A stretch of 64,000 bases of DNA, taken from contig CBDBEL010000002.1 in assembly GCA_965204415.1 (NCBI GenBank), positions 372,001 through 436,000 of the forward strand. Direction: 5' to 3'. Shown in pieces: positions 41,809-51,644 of the stretch. Every line of letters begins with the position of its first letter. Position 1 is the first letter of the stretch. The notes beneath the pieces are model-generated. The model ran no database searches. It saw nothing but the letters and a program-made list of their open reading frames with translations, and was not told the DNA's origin. This DNA comes from Aldehydirespirator sp965204415. GTDB taxonomy: Bacteria; Actinomycetota; Acidimicrobiia; Acidimicrobiales; Aldehydirespiratoraceae. The position numbers and the translations under genes are program-made.

Positions 41809-42726
41809 TCAGGGCCGGGGGCTGTGGACCCGGCCGAAGGTGTAGGCGTCGGGCCAGCCGCGGCCGGCGACGCTCTGCTCCTGGCGGGCGATGATGTCGG
41901 GCAGGTCCTCGGGCTGCCAGCCGTCGACCAGGTTCTCGCCGTGCAGGTCGAACACCGGCCGCTGCAGCTCCACCAGCAGCTGCAGGCTGAAGGCGATGCG
42001 CCCGGTCAGCAGTTCCGGATCACCGGTGCAGAGGGCCACTGCCGCCTCGGCCATCGTCTCCAACGGCTCGAACATCACGCCCTCCACCCAGCCGGCCGCG
42101 ACCAGAGCCGGTGTGGCGATGGCCCCCTGCGGCGCCAGGGCGTTGACCGCGATGGGTTGGCCCTCGCACTCGCTGGCGATCGACACGGTGAGCCGGTTCA
42201 GGGCGGCCTTGGTCGCGCCGTACATCGCGCCTGCCTTCGAGGGCTTGTTGGTCGGGAACGGCGGCCCCGGCGGGAGCTCGGCCGAGAACGTGGTGATGTT
42301 CAGGATCGCCCCGCGGCCGCGCTCGCGCATCGGACCGATCACCTCGGCGGCAAGCAGCCACGGCGCCCACAGGTTCACCTGCAGCGCCCGCTCGAGGCGC
42401 TCTGGCGGCACCGACTCGAACGGTCCATAGCCGCCGGCGGCCGCGTTGTTGACCAGGATGTCGATGGGGCCCAACGCGGCCTCGGTCTGCTCCACCAGCT
42501 TCGTCCGGGCCCCCTGCGGGTCGCTGAGATCCGACGGCAGCACCACACACTGGCCGCCTGTCTCGCGGATCCGGGCGCGGGTGGCTTCGAGGCCGTCGAC
42601 GCTGCGGGCCGTGATCGCCACCCGGGCACCCTCGGCCGCGAGTCGCAGCGCGATGGCGGTGCCTGTGCCCCCTTTGCTTGCGCCGGTGACCAGCGCCACC
42701 CGGCCCTCGCACTGCCGCTGAGACAT
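41809..42726 (-). CDS. Short-chain dehydrogenase/reductase
   Basis: The 305-residue SDR has the cofactor motif VALVTGASKGGTGTAIALRL near residue 11, NNAAAGG near 92 and the active-site YGATKAALNRL near 169. Arg in RSVDGLEATRAR suggests NADP(H). It is longer than classical SDRs by a C-terminal tail of about 45 residues. Substrate unknown. It may belong to the catabolic region but faces away from it with no clear operon. Confidence 0.85.
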   Translation of the reverse strand: MSQRQCEGRVALVTGASKGGTGTAIALRLAAEGARVAITARSVDGLEATRARIRETGGQCVVLPSDLSDPQGARTKLVEQTEAALGPIDILVNNAAAGGYGPFESVPPERLERALQVNLWAPWLLAAEVIGPMRERGRGAILNITTFSAELPPGPPFPTNKPSKAGAMYGATKAALNRLTVSIASECEGQPIAVNALAPQGAIATPALVAAGWVEGVMFEPLETMAEAAVALCTGDPELLTGRIAFSLQLLVELQRPVFDLHGENLVDGWQPEDLPDIIARQEQSVAGRGWPDAYTFGRVHSPRP

Positions 42727-42830
42727 CCGGCCTCCTTGCCTGTGACGAAACGCACTTCGGGGATCGACTGACTCTTACTATGCGCCCGTTAGCCTCACTG
42801 CAGCGGGCCCCGACGCTCTAGGAGGCAGCC

Positions 42831-43613
42831 ATGCGAAGCCACGAAATCGACTACCGGGTCTACGGAGACGACCTCCAGTTCGTGGAGATCGAGCTGGACC
42901 CTGGAGAGGTCGTCGTCGCCGAGGCCGGCGCCATGATGTACATGGAGCAGGGAATCACGTTCGAGGCCAAGATGGGCGACGGCTCCGATCCCGACCAGGG
43001 CACCTGGGGCAAGCTCAAGTCGGCGGCCAAGCGGGGGATCACCGGCGAGGGTCTGTTCATGACCCACTTCATGAACGCTGCGCCCCAGGGCAAGCAGCGG
43101 GTGGCCATGGCCGCGCCCTACCCGGGCAAGATCCTGCCCATCAACCTGGCCGCGGCCGGTGGGCGCCTGCTGGCCCAGAAGGACGCCTTCCTGTGCGCGG
43201 CGTCGGGCACCAAGCTCGACGTCGCCTTCAACCGCAAGCTCGGCACCGGCCTGTTCGGCGGGGAGGGGTTCATCCTGCAGGACATCTCCGGCGACGGACT
43301 GGCCTTCATGCACGCGGGCGGGACCATCGTCGAGAAGCAGCTCCAGGGCGAGACCCTGCGCGTCGACACCGGCTGCATCGTGGCCTTCCAGCCCCAGATC
43401 CAGTACTCCATCGAGCGGGCCGGCAACCTGAAGTCGATGGTGTTCGGCGGTGAGGGCCTGTTCCTGGCCACCCTCACCGGTGTGGGCCGGGTGTGGCTCC
43501 AGTCGCTGCCGTTCAACCGGATCGCCGACCGGGTGATCGCCAATCTGAAGCCGGGCGGATCCCAGGGCGAAGGCTCGGTCATCGGCGGACTGTCGAACAT
43601 GTTCGAGCGCTAG
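42831..43613 (+). CDS. TIGR00266/AIM24-family protein
   Basis: The 260-residue protein has an AGGAGG ribosome binding site 7 bases before its ATG. Conserved family segments are VVAEAGAMMYMEQGITFEAK, GEGLFMTHFMN, GKILPINLAAAGGRLLAQKD and VWLQSLPFNRIADRVI. The AIM24/YhbX-like beta-helical family has no settled biochemical function. It is monocistronic here. Confidence 0.85.
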   Translation: MRSHEIDYRVYGDDLQFVEIELDPGEVVVAEAGAMMYMEQGITFEAKMGDGSDPDQGTWGKLKSAAKRGITGEGLFMTHFMNAAPQGKQRVAMAAPYPGKILPINLAAAGGRLLAQKDAFLCAASGTKLDVAFNRKLGTGLFGGEGFILQDISGDGLAFMHAGGTIVEKQLQGETLRVDTGCIVAFQPQIQYSIERAGNLKSMVFGGEGLFLATLTGVGRVWLQSLPFNRIADRVIANLKPGGSQGEGSVIGGLSNMFER

Positions 43614-43651
43614 ACGGCGCGCGCCCGCCGGTGGGCGGCATCCCGGCCCGG

Positions 43652-44485
43652 TCAGGCGATCGGGATGTCGAAAGCGCCGAGCGGGCCGAAGTCGAAGCGG
43701 AACTCGTCGCCCGGCGCCACCGCCATCGGGCGGGTGAACGAGCCCGACAGGATCACATCGCCGGCCCGCAACGCCAAGCCCTGCTCGGCGTAGCGGCGGG
43801 CCAGCCACACGATGCCGTTGGCGGGATGGTCGAGCACGCCCGCGGCGAGCCCGGTCTCCTCGACGACGCCGTTGCGGTAGGCCAGGGCGCCCACCCAGCG
43901 CAGGTCCAGATCGCGGGGACCGGCTGGCAGGCCGCCGGTGACGATCCCGGCGTCGGCGGCGTTGTCGGCGATGGTGTCCACCACCGTGCGGGTTCGGCCG
44001 GTGGCAGGATCGGTGCGGGGAGTGCGGGCGGCGATCAGCTCCACCGCCGCGGTGACGTGGTCGGTGGCGTCGAGCACGTCGTCGACGTCGAGGCCGGCGC
44101 CGCTGAGGTCATCGGCCAGCACGAAGGCCAGCTCCACCTCGAGGCGGAGGTCGCAGAAGTCTGCGGCCGTGATGGGCTCTCCGGGGGCGAAGACCATGGT
44201 GTCGGTCAGGAAGCCGGAGTCGGGAGTGTCGATGCTCATGGCCTGCTGCATGGCCCGGCTGGTGAGACCGATCTTGTGGCCGACCACACGCTCGCCCCTG
44301 GCCAGCCGGATGTCCAGCCAGGCGGCCTGCACCCGGTAGGCCTCGTCTATGGTCATGTGCGGGTGGACGCCGGTGGTCTGGCGGACCTGCCTTCGCTCGC
44401 GCTCGGCGGTGTCCAGCAGCTCGGCCTCGGCCCGTATCTCGTCGTCGCTGAGCCCGGCCGCGCCTGGCCCCGTGCCGCCGGTCAT
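43652..44485 (-). CDS. 2-oxo-hept-4-ene-dioate/2-keto-4-pentenoate hydratase-like (HpaH/MhpD family)
   Basis: This 277-residue FAH-superfamily protein includes HKIGLTSRAMQQAMSIDTPD near residue 70, DLRLEVELAFVLADDLSGAG near 112 (metal-binding Glu pair) and ANGIVWLARRYAEQGLALRA. In homoprotocatechuate catabolism HpaH hydrates 2-oxohept-4-ene-1,7-dioate; related decarboxylases act on 2-oxo-3-hexenedioate. The presence of HpaF/HpaE-like genes at 59 kb favours the HpaH role. Confidence 0.8.
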   Translation of the reverse strand: MTGGTGPGAAGLSDDEIRAEAELLDTAERERRQVRQTTGVHPHMTIDEAYRVQAAWLDIRLARGERVVGHKIGLTSRAMQQAMSIDTPDSGFLTDTMVFAPGEPITAADFCDLRLEVELAFVLADDLSGAGLDVDDVLDATDHVTAAVELIAARTPRTDPATGRTRTVVDTIADNAADAGIVTGGLPAGPRDLDLRWVGALAYRNGVVEETGLAAGVLDHPANGIVWLARRYAEQGLALRAGDVILSGSFTRPMAVAPGDEFRFDFGPLGAFDIPIA

Positions 44486-44513
44486 CAGGCGCCACTCAGG
44501 TCGCGCCGGCTGC

Positions 44514-45503
<990 letters not shown>

Positions 45504-45582
45504 AGTCCTGCCTCCCGCATTCGATCCGCCACGAGGCTACGGCCCACAGACCGGGCATCGGCAGGGGAGGTGCCTCGGCTGG

Positions 45583-46869
45583 CTAGCGCCACTTCACATG
45601 CAACTCGGTGGGCCCGCGGAAGGTGATGTTGGGGAAGTAGTCGAGGCGCTGGCTCTTTAGCAGGTGTAGGGACGGCAACCGTTCGGCGAGAATCTCGGTG
45701 ACGGTCTGGGTTTCGAACCTTGCGAGTTTCGCTCCGAGGCAGTAGTGGACGCCCTTGCCGAAGGAGATGTGCTGGCTGGCATTTGGGCGGTGGACGTCGA
45801 AGTCGTCCGGGTTCTTCCAGATGTTTTCTTGCCGGTTGGCTGAGGCGAAGTTCAAGAAGATGGTTGTTCCTGCCGGCACATTGACGCCGGCGATGCGGGT
45901 GTCGCGGGTGGTGATGCGACGCCAGGAGATCTGGCTGGAGTTGAATCGAAGCACTTCTTCGATGGCGTTGGGGATCAGGGTGCGGTTCGCACCGATCGTG
46001 TCCCAGGTGTCTCGGCGGGGAAGGAGGCACAGCAGGGTGTTGCAGATGAGCGCGGTGACGGCCTCGTGGCCGGCGAAGGACAGGCCGTAGATGATCGACT
46101 CGACTTCGCGATAGCTCAGGTCGTCGGGAGCGGCCTCGTGGGCGTTGATGAGCTCTGAGGCGAAGTCGTCGCCGCGATGGAGGCGCTTGTGAGCGGTGAA
46201 GTCGCGGCAGTAGCGCCAATAGGCCAGCATGTTCTCCGCGATCTCGATCTGCTGGGTCGTGTTGGGGCGCCCCCACGAGAAGGCTTTGCGGTCGCCGCAC
46301 CAGCCCTTGAGGGTCTCGTCGTCGCTCTCAGGGAAGCCGATGAAGCGGAAGATGGTCTCGCCCGGAAGAGGGAATGCGAACGACTCCACGAACTCCGTCG
46401 GCGGCCCGGCTTCGACCATGGCATCGATGAGCTCATGGCTGCGGCGGCGAATGTAGGGCTCAAGCAACTTGATCCGACGATTCGAGAAACCTTGACGGGT
46501 GTAGCGGCGGATCCTGCCGTGGTCCGGCTCGGGCCGGTTGGACATCACCGCCACCGGGTCGAAGTCGGCCGCGGACAAGATCTCCTGTGCCTCGGGGCCT
46601 AGGGGGAACACTGGATCCTGAACGTTCGTCGACGCGAATGTCTCGTGGTCGGCGAACACGGCCTCGATGTCGGCCATGTCGGTTATCACTACTGAGTCGA
46701 GGCTCGGGGCGTAGAAGACGGGGTGCTCGGCTCGTAGGGAGGCCGCGATCGGATAGGGATCGGCGAGGTAGGCGTCATCGAGCGGGCTCCATGTCTGATG
46801 CCGCGGGCATCCAGATGGCGGGGGCGGCACCTCCACCCGGTCCTGGTGGTATGAATTGGCGCGCATCAA
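45583..46869 (-). CDS. Cytochrome P450 lacking the conserved I-helix Thr
   Basis: The 428-residue soluble bacterial P450 has the heme loop FGKGVHYCLGAKLARFE with Cys near 377, an ExxR motif (EEVLRF, near 305) and a C-helix (EPDHGRIRR). The I-helix reads LSFAGHEAVTALI near residue 266: the acid Glu is kept but the Thr that normally follows it is Ala. That Thr usually aids oxygen activation. It is the last gene of the nitrilase-aldoxime dehydratase-Liv operon and overlaps livF by 4 bases. No ferredoxin or reductase is adjacent. A role in forming or consuming the operon's aldoxime is inference. Confidence 0.9.
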   Translation of the reverse strand: MMRANSYHQDRVEVPPPPSGCPRHQTWSPLDDAYLADPYPIAASLRAEHPVFYAPSLDSVVITDMADIEAVFADHETFASTNVQDPVFPLGPEAQEILSAADFDPVAVMSNRPEPDHGRIRRYTRQGFSNRRIKLLEPYIRRRSHELIDAMVEAGPPTEFVESFAFPLPGETIFRFIGFPESDDETLKGWCGDRKAFSWGRPNTTQQIEIAENMLAYWRYCRDFTAHKRLHRGDDFASELINAHEAAPDDLSYREVESIIYGLSFAGHEAVTALICNTLLCLLPRRDTWDTIGANRTLIPNAIEEVLRFNSSQISWRRITTRDTRIAGVNVPAGTTIFLNFASANRQENIWKNPDDFDVHRPNASQHISFGKGVHYCLGAKLARFETQTVTEILAERLPSLHLLKSQRLDYFPNITFRGPTELHVKWR

Positions 46870-47609
46870 TGACCTCCGGCCTTTGCCAGATAGGCAGTGC
46901 GAAGCTGGTCGGGCTGTTCTCTGATTTGTTGGGCTGTGCCCCGTAGCACGACTTCTCCGCGCGCCATGACGACGGCGTTGTCGCCCGCCTCGAGCGCTCG
47001 TTCGGCGAACTGCTCCACGAGCAGCAGGCCGATGCCGTCGGCGGCCATCTGCGCCAGGGCTGCCAGCATCCGGTCGATCACGGCGGGGGCGAGTCCTAGG
47101 GACAGTTCGTCGATCATCAGGACCCGAGGCTGTCGTAGCACCGCCCGGGCCAAGACGACCATCTGCTGTTCCCCTCCAGACAGGAGTTCAGCCGCAACCG
47201 GCATACGGGCCCGCAACTCCGGGAAGAGCTCGAAGGCGGGGTCGAGACGGTCGCGGCCGGCCACCACGAGAAAGTTCTCCTCGACGGTCAGGCTCGGGAA
47301 CACCGTCCGTCCTTGCTGGACGTAGGCCAGTCCCGCCTTGACCCGGCGCCGGCGTGACGACCGCGTGATGTCCGCGCCGTCGAGCAGGACGCGGCCACCG
47401 CTCGCTGGTATCACCCCACTGATGCCGTCGAGCAGCGTCGACTTTCCCGCACCGTTGGCCCCCAAGAGCACCGTCACCTCACCGGGCGCCACCGACAGGT
47501 CCACCCCTCCCACAACCGGCTGGCCCAGCCGATCCACCCGCAGATTCTCCACTCGGAGCCCCGCGGCCCTGGACTCCCCAGCGCTGGTGTTCCGGTCGGG
47601 CCTGGTCAT
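46866..47609 (-). CDS. livF: Branched-chain-amino-acid-type ABC transporter ATPase LivF
   Basis: The 247-residue ATPase has Walker A LLGANGAGKSTLLDG near residue 32, signature LLSGGEQQMVVLARAVLRQP near 140 and Walker B VLMIDELSLGL. LivF-type ATPases work with LivG in HAAT importers. The stop/start overlaps on both sides (4 bases) tie it to the LivM-LivG fusion and the P450. Confidence 0.88.
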   Translation of the reverse strand: MTRPDRNTSAGESRAAGLRVENLRVDRLGQPVVGGVDLSVAPGEVTVLLGANGAGKSTLLDGISGVIPASGGRVLLDGADITRSSRRRRVKAGLAYVQQGRTVFPSLTVEENFLVVAGRDRLDPAFELFPELRARMPVAAELLSGGEQQMVVLARAVLRQPRVLMIDELSLGLAPAVIDRMLAALAQMAADGIGLLLVEQFAERALEAGDNAVVMARGEVVLRGTAQQIREQPDQLRTAYLAKAGGH

Positions 47610-49306
47610 GTCGACGTTCCCAAGTAGGCCGCCACCACTCCGGGATCCTCGAGCACCTCTTGGGGAGAACCCATAGCGATCAGTTGGCCAAAATCGAGCA
47701 CCGCAACCGAGTCGCAGAGCGTGACCACCGCTTCGATATCGTGCTCGATGAGCAGCACGGCCACTCCCATGCGAGCGGTGATCCCGGCAAGTGCCTCGAC
47801 GAACCTCTCGCGGTCAGGTCCGGCGAGTCCTGCAGTCGGCTCGTCGAGCAGAGCGACCCTGGGGTGCGAGGTCAACGCCCCACAAACCTCCAATATTCGG
47901 CGTGACCCCACGTCGAGTGTCGCGATCGGGGTGCCTGCCGCGGGAAGTGAGAACCAGTCGAGCGCCTCGTCGACCGACGTTCCGGCATCGGCGGAGGCCA
48001 GCGTGAGGTAGCCGCCGACGGTCAAGTCGCGTGGCGTGTGGCCCTGCTGGAAGGTCCGTCTCAGGCCTCGCATCGCGCGCTTGCGGGGCGGCAAAGCGGT
48101 GATGTCCTCTCCGCTTAGGAGGATGTGTCCCTGGTGGTTGGGCAGGAATCCGCTGAGTGCATCCACGAGGGTCGACTTGCCCGCTCCGTTGGGACCGATC
48201 AGCCCGAAGATGCCGCCCTCGGGGATCTTCAGGCTGATGTCGTCGAGCGCCTTGACCGCGCCGTAGTAGACCGACACCCCCTGGATATCAAGGACGGCCG
48301 CGGCCCGTGCTGTTGGGCGGTGTCCAGACGGCAGGGACCGGATCACCCGGGCGGGAGGCTCGGTGTGACGAGCCTGGCGCAGATTGGGCAGCTTGCGGCC
48401 GGCGGTACGCAGCGCAGCCGACAGGCCGCCCTCGCCGCGGCTCAAAGCGATCACTCCCCCGACCGCGAACAGCATCGGCGCGATGTCTCGTGGAAGGCCG
48501 ATGTCGCTGAGAAAGTTCGGTATGAGCTGCCCGAACAGTCCGGTGAGCACCGCGCCCTCGAGGTGTCCCGCACCGAACATGAGCGCTGCCGTGAGAATCA
48601 TCATCGACTCGATCGGCTGGAAGCTCGCTCCGCTCACGATCCCATTGAGGGCCAGTAGCAGTGCCCCGCCGATCCCGGCGATGGCTGCGCTGACCGCGAA
48701 GGCCGAGAGCTTCGTCACCACGACGCTTCGCCCCATCGCCGCGGTTGCTCTCTCGCTGCGACGCACCGAGAACCACCAACGGCCAGTTCTGGTGCGCCGC
48801 AACGCGGTGACGGCGACCGCGATCAGACCGAGCGTCGCCGCGCAGAACAGGAAGTAGCCAGAATCGCTGTCGGCGAAGCCGGGCGGATGAACGCGGTTGC
48901 CCTCGATGAGGCCAGGGAATCCGTCGGCGAACACCACCCTGGCGACGGCAGCACTAAACACCAGAGTGAAGACCGCGAGGTTCTGTCCCCTGAGCCTCAA
49001 AGCGGGAATGCCGACTATGACACCGGCCGCGAAGGGCACCGCCGCGGCGAACGGCAACATGGCGAGGAAGGGGAGGTTGGTCTTGAGATTAAGCCAGCCA
49101 ACAGTCCAGGTTCCGATCCCGGCGAAGGTCATCTGGCACAGCGAGAGCAGTCCGGCATTGTCGTAGATGACGCCGACGCTCACCGCCACCACTGCGGTGA
49201 TGACCGCGCTCGTCAACAAGAACAACCAAAACGGGCCCGCTAGTTGCGACACGGCGGCCGCGATCCCTAGGTATGCGGCGCCCGCGACGACATCACCGCG
49301 CCGCAT
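47606..49306 (-). CDS. LivM-LivG fusion (permease plus ATPase)
   Basis: Residues 1-310 are a LivM permease with about eight to ten membrane segments (AGIGTWTVGWLNLKTNLPFL, GIGGALLLALNGIVSGASFQ). A linker at 310-340 leads to a LivG-type ATPase: Walker A IGPNGAGKSTLVDALSG near 367, the degenerate LivG signature LDVGSRRILEVCGAL near 470 and Walker B VALLDEPTAGL. Fusion of these two subunits is seen in some actinobacterial HAAT transporters. It overlaps livH by 14 bases. Confidence 0.88.
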   Translation of the reverse strand: MRRGDVVAGAAYLGIAAAVSQLAGPFWLFLLTSAVITAVVAVSVGVIYDNAGLLSLCQMTFAGIGTWTVGWLNLKTNLPFLAMLPFAAAVPFAAGVIVGIPALRLRGQNLAVFTLVFSAAVARVVFADGFPGLIEGNRVHPPGFADSDSGYFLFCAATLGLIAVAVTALRRTRTGRWWFSVRRSERATAAMGRSVVVTKLSAFAVSAAIAGIGGALLLALNGIVSGASFQPIESMMILTAALMFGAGHLEGAVLTGLFGQLIPNFLSDIGLPRDIAPMLFAVGGVIALSRGEGGLSAALRTAGRKLPNLRQARHTEPPARVIRSLPSGHRPTARAAAVLDIQGVSVYYGAVKALDDISLKIPEGGIFGLIGPNGAGKSTLVDALSGFLPNHQGHILLSGEDITALPPRKRAMRGLRRTFQQGHTPRDLTVGGYLTLASADAGTSVDEALDWFSLPAAGTPIATLDVGSRRILEVCGALTSHPRVALLDEPTAGLAGPDRERFVEALAGITARMGVAVLLIEHDIEAVVTLCDSVAVLDFGQLIAMGSPQEVLEDPGVVAAYLGTST

Positions 49307-50150
49307 CCCATACCTCGTGACGCTGGGTCCATAGCAGCACGGCGGCTGCGATCAGGAATGGGACAGCGCCGCGATACTCCGACCACGCCTCGCGGTACGA
49401 CGACACCGACTCGACCACTCCGACTCCGATCCCGCCGACGAATGCGAGGGTCAGCCTGCGAAACGCTCCGATGAGGGCGGCAGCCATTGCGGGGAAGACG
49501 AGAAAGCCGAGACTGGAGAAGCTGCCGGGTAGGTTGGACGCGACGACGAGCATCCCGGTGGCCGACACGAAACCGGTGAACCCCCACACGAGTGCGGTTC
49601 GGGCGAACAGCGGTACTCCCAGTAGTTCCGCCACTACTGGCCGCTCCGAGATGGCCCGCACCTGCGCCCCGACCCTCGTGGCATTGAGAACCCAGCCCAT
49701 GCCCAGCACCGTTGCGATTGCGATGAGCAGCACGATCACCGTTCCGGCCGTGACCACGACGCCTCCAATCGAGACGGATACTCCCGGAAGGACCACAGGC
49801 ACGGCGCGAGGCGCGTCCCCGAAGAAGCGGAACCCCGCTGCGAAGAGCCCCACCGTGATGGCGATCATCGCGGCAGTACGGACGGCCGCCCCCGTGTCGC
49901 TGAACAGGCGGGCGAACAGCAGCCCGATGGCGATCGACAGGGCTGACGAGAGCGCGACGCCGGCCACAGCTGCCCACAGCAGGCCCCAGCCACGCTCCAC
50001 GCCGGTCGCAGCCACGTATGCGCCGAAGGCTCCGACCACCGCCTGGCTGAAGTTCACCACGCCGGCCATCCGGTGCAGGACGACGATGCTCACCCCGAAG
50101 ATCGCGTAGGCGCCACCGGCGGCCAGACCCGCGACCACTAGGGTGAGCAT
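49293..50150 (-). CDS. livH: Branched-chain-amino-acid-type ABC permease LivH
   Basis: This 285-residue polytopic protein opens LTLVVAGLAAGGAYAIFGVS and has VVNFSQAVVGAFGAYVAATG near residue 32 and a conserved LGVPLFARTALVWGFTGFVS near 172, as in LivH. It is part of the importer inside the aldoxime operon. Confidence 0.88.
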   Translation of the reverse strand: MLTLVVAGLAAGGAYAIFGVSIVVLHRMAGVVNFSQAVVGAFGAYVAATGVERGWGLLWAAVAGVALSSALSIAIGLLFARLFSDTGAAVRTAAMIAITVGLFAAGFRFFGDAPRAVPVVLPGVSVSIGGVVVTAGTVIVLLIAIATVLGMGWVLNATRVGAQVRAISERPVVAELLGVPLFARTALVWGFTGFVSATGMLVVASNLPGSFSSLGFLVFPAMAAALIGAFRRLTLAFVGGIGVGVVESVSSYREAWSEYRGAVPFLIAAAVLLWTQRHEVWDAAR

Positions 50151-50203
50151 CGTTTGCCCTGGGGGTTCAGCCGGCGGTGATCACCGGCCGCAAGCTCTCA
50201 CCA

Positions 50204-51598
50204 TCAGCCGGGAAGGATCACCCAGTCGTCGGCCGCGGTCACCCACTGGCCGTCTTGAAGTTCAACGAACTTCGAGGCCTGGTTGGGGGCGTGGGCATCA
50301 CCCGGACCGAAGGTGTAGGGCGTTCCAAGCAGAGGAGTCTCGTAAGGCTCCAGGTTGAGCATGGCCTCAGCCACAGACCCACGGGTGATCTCTCCGTCGA
50401 TCCCTTCGAGCGCTTCCACGAAGATGGTGGCGGCCAGATAGCCGCCCTGAGCGAACGACGTGAGCGGCACGCCGGCGCTGGTCATCAGAGCCTTCCAGTC
50501 GTCCAAGACAGGAGAATCCGACCCGTAGGGCTCGAACTCCGAGTTGGCTCGCAGCCCGTTGCCGGCGCTGCCCAGTTGCGAACCGATCGCGTCGGTGTAG
50601 TACGAGGTGAGGCCGATCCACACGATGTCGCCCAGATCCTGCGCATCAATGGCCCGACCGACGGCCAGCGCGTGCGGTTCGACGCCGTCGATGACCACCG
50701 CCTCGCAGCCTGCGTCCCGGGCTTGCAACATCAGCGGCGTGGGATCGTCCTCCAAAGTGGCGGCTTTGACCCGGAACGTCAGGGACTTGCCGGTGAGCGA
50801 CTCCCAGCGGGCCACCGCCCCGTCGAAGGCTGGCGCGAGGTCCGGGATCACGAACAAGTTGATGTTGCATACCCGGTCCAGGGCCAGGGTCTCCGACGCG
50901 TAGTACAGCGAGACGGTGATCCCCGCGAAGGGCCCGGTGTTTACCGGCGAGATGTTCGAAGACAGGAAGCAGAGCGGGTCCACGCCGGTCCCCTGGATCG
51001 AGTACACCCCCTGTTCGGCGTAGAACGCGGAGTTCACAGCGCATTCGAGGACGCTGGCCGATCCCACCATCGCCACCACGTCGTCCTGTTCCACGAGCTT
51101 GCGGCCGGCGGTCGCAGCCCCTTCGGGAGTGCCGCCGTCGTCCTCGATGATGAGCTCGATGGGTCTGCCGCCGATCCCGCCACTGGCATTGACCCGATCG
51201 AACACCGCCTTGGCCGCTACCGATGCCTCCGGGAACAGTCCTGCGCCGGTTAGCGAGCTGACGTTGCCGACCCGGATCGGCTCTCCATCCGCGACCGGGG
51301 GCTCGGTCTCGGCGGGGGCAGCCTCGACTTCATCGCTGTCGGAGCCCTCCGATGGCGCCGCGCCCTCGACCTCGTCCGGCTCCACGGCTGCAGAGTCGTC
51401 GGGCACTTCGTCCTGCGCGTCGTCAACGGGCTCAGCGGGTTCGCCAGCGGGCTCAGGGGTCTCGCCGGCGTCGGTGGCGGGTGCTTCCTCCTGCATTGGG
51501 GAGCTGTCCTCGTCGTCGCCGCATGAGGCGGCGAGAAGCACGAGCGCGAGCGCGGCCGCCAGTGATGCTCGCAGTCTCGGGCGAGGATTGTGTCTCAT
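50204..51598 (-). CDS. HAAT-type substrate-binding lipoprotein (LivK-like)
   Basis: This 464-residue protein has a signal peptide and lipobox (ALVLLAASCGDDED), an acidic Glu/Asp/Pro linker to about residue 100, then a Peripla_BP_6 domain from RVGNVSSLTGAGLFPEASVA. SNISPVNTGPFAGITVSLYY and AGNGLRANSEFEPYG follow. The family binds amino acids, amides or aromatic acids. Its place between aldoxime dehydratase and the permeases suggests that it captures the pathway substrate. Confidence 0.85.
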   Translation of the reverse strand: MRHNPRPRLRASLAAALALVLLAASCGDDEDSSPMQEEAPATDAGETPEPAGEPAEPVDDAQDEVPDDSAAVEPDEVEGAAPSEGSDSDEVEAAPAETEPPVADGEPIRVGNVSSLTGAGLFPEASVAAKAVFDRVNASGGIGGRPIELIIEDDGGTPEGAATAGRKLVEQDDVVAMVGSASVLECAVNSAFYAEQGVYSIQGTGVDPLCFLSSNISPVNTGPFAGITVSLYYASETLALDRVCNINLFVIPDLAPAFDGAVARWESLTGKSLTFRVKAATLEDDPTPLMLQARDAGCEAVVIDGVEPHALAVGRAIDAQDLGDIVWIGLTSYYTDAIGSQLGSAGNGLRANSEFEPYGSDSPVLDDWKALMTSAGVPLTSFAQGGYLAATIFVEALEGIDGEITRGSVAEAMLNLEPYETPLLGTPYTFGPGDAHAPNQASKFVELQDGQWVTAADDWVILPG

Positions 51599-51644
51599 GG
51601 TCGGTCCTCCTTGGGTTTCCGTGTGCGGCTGGGAATGGTCCAGT

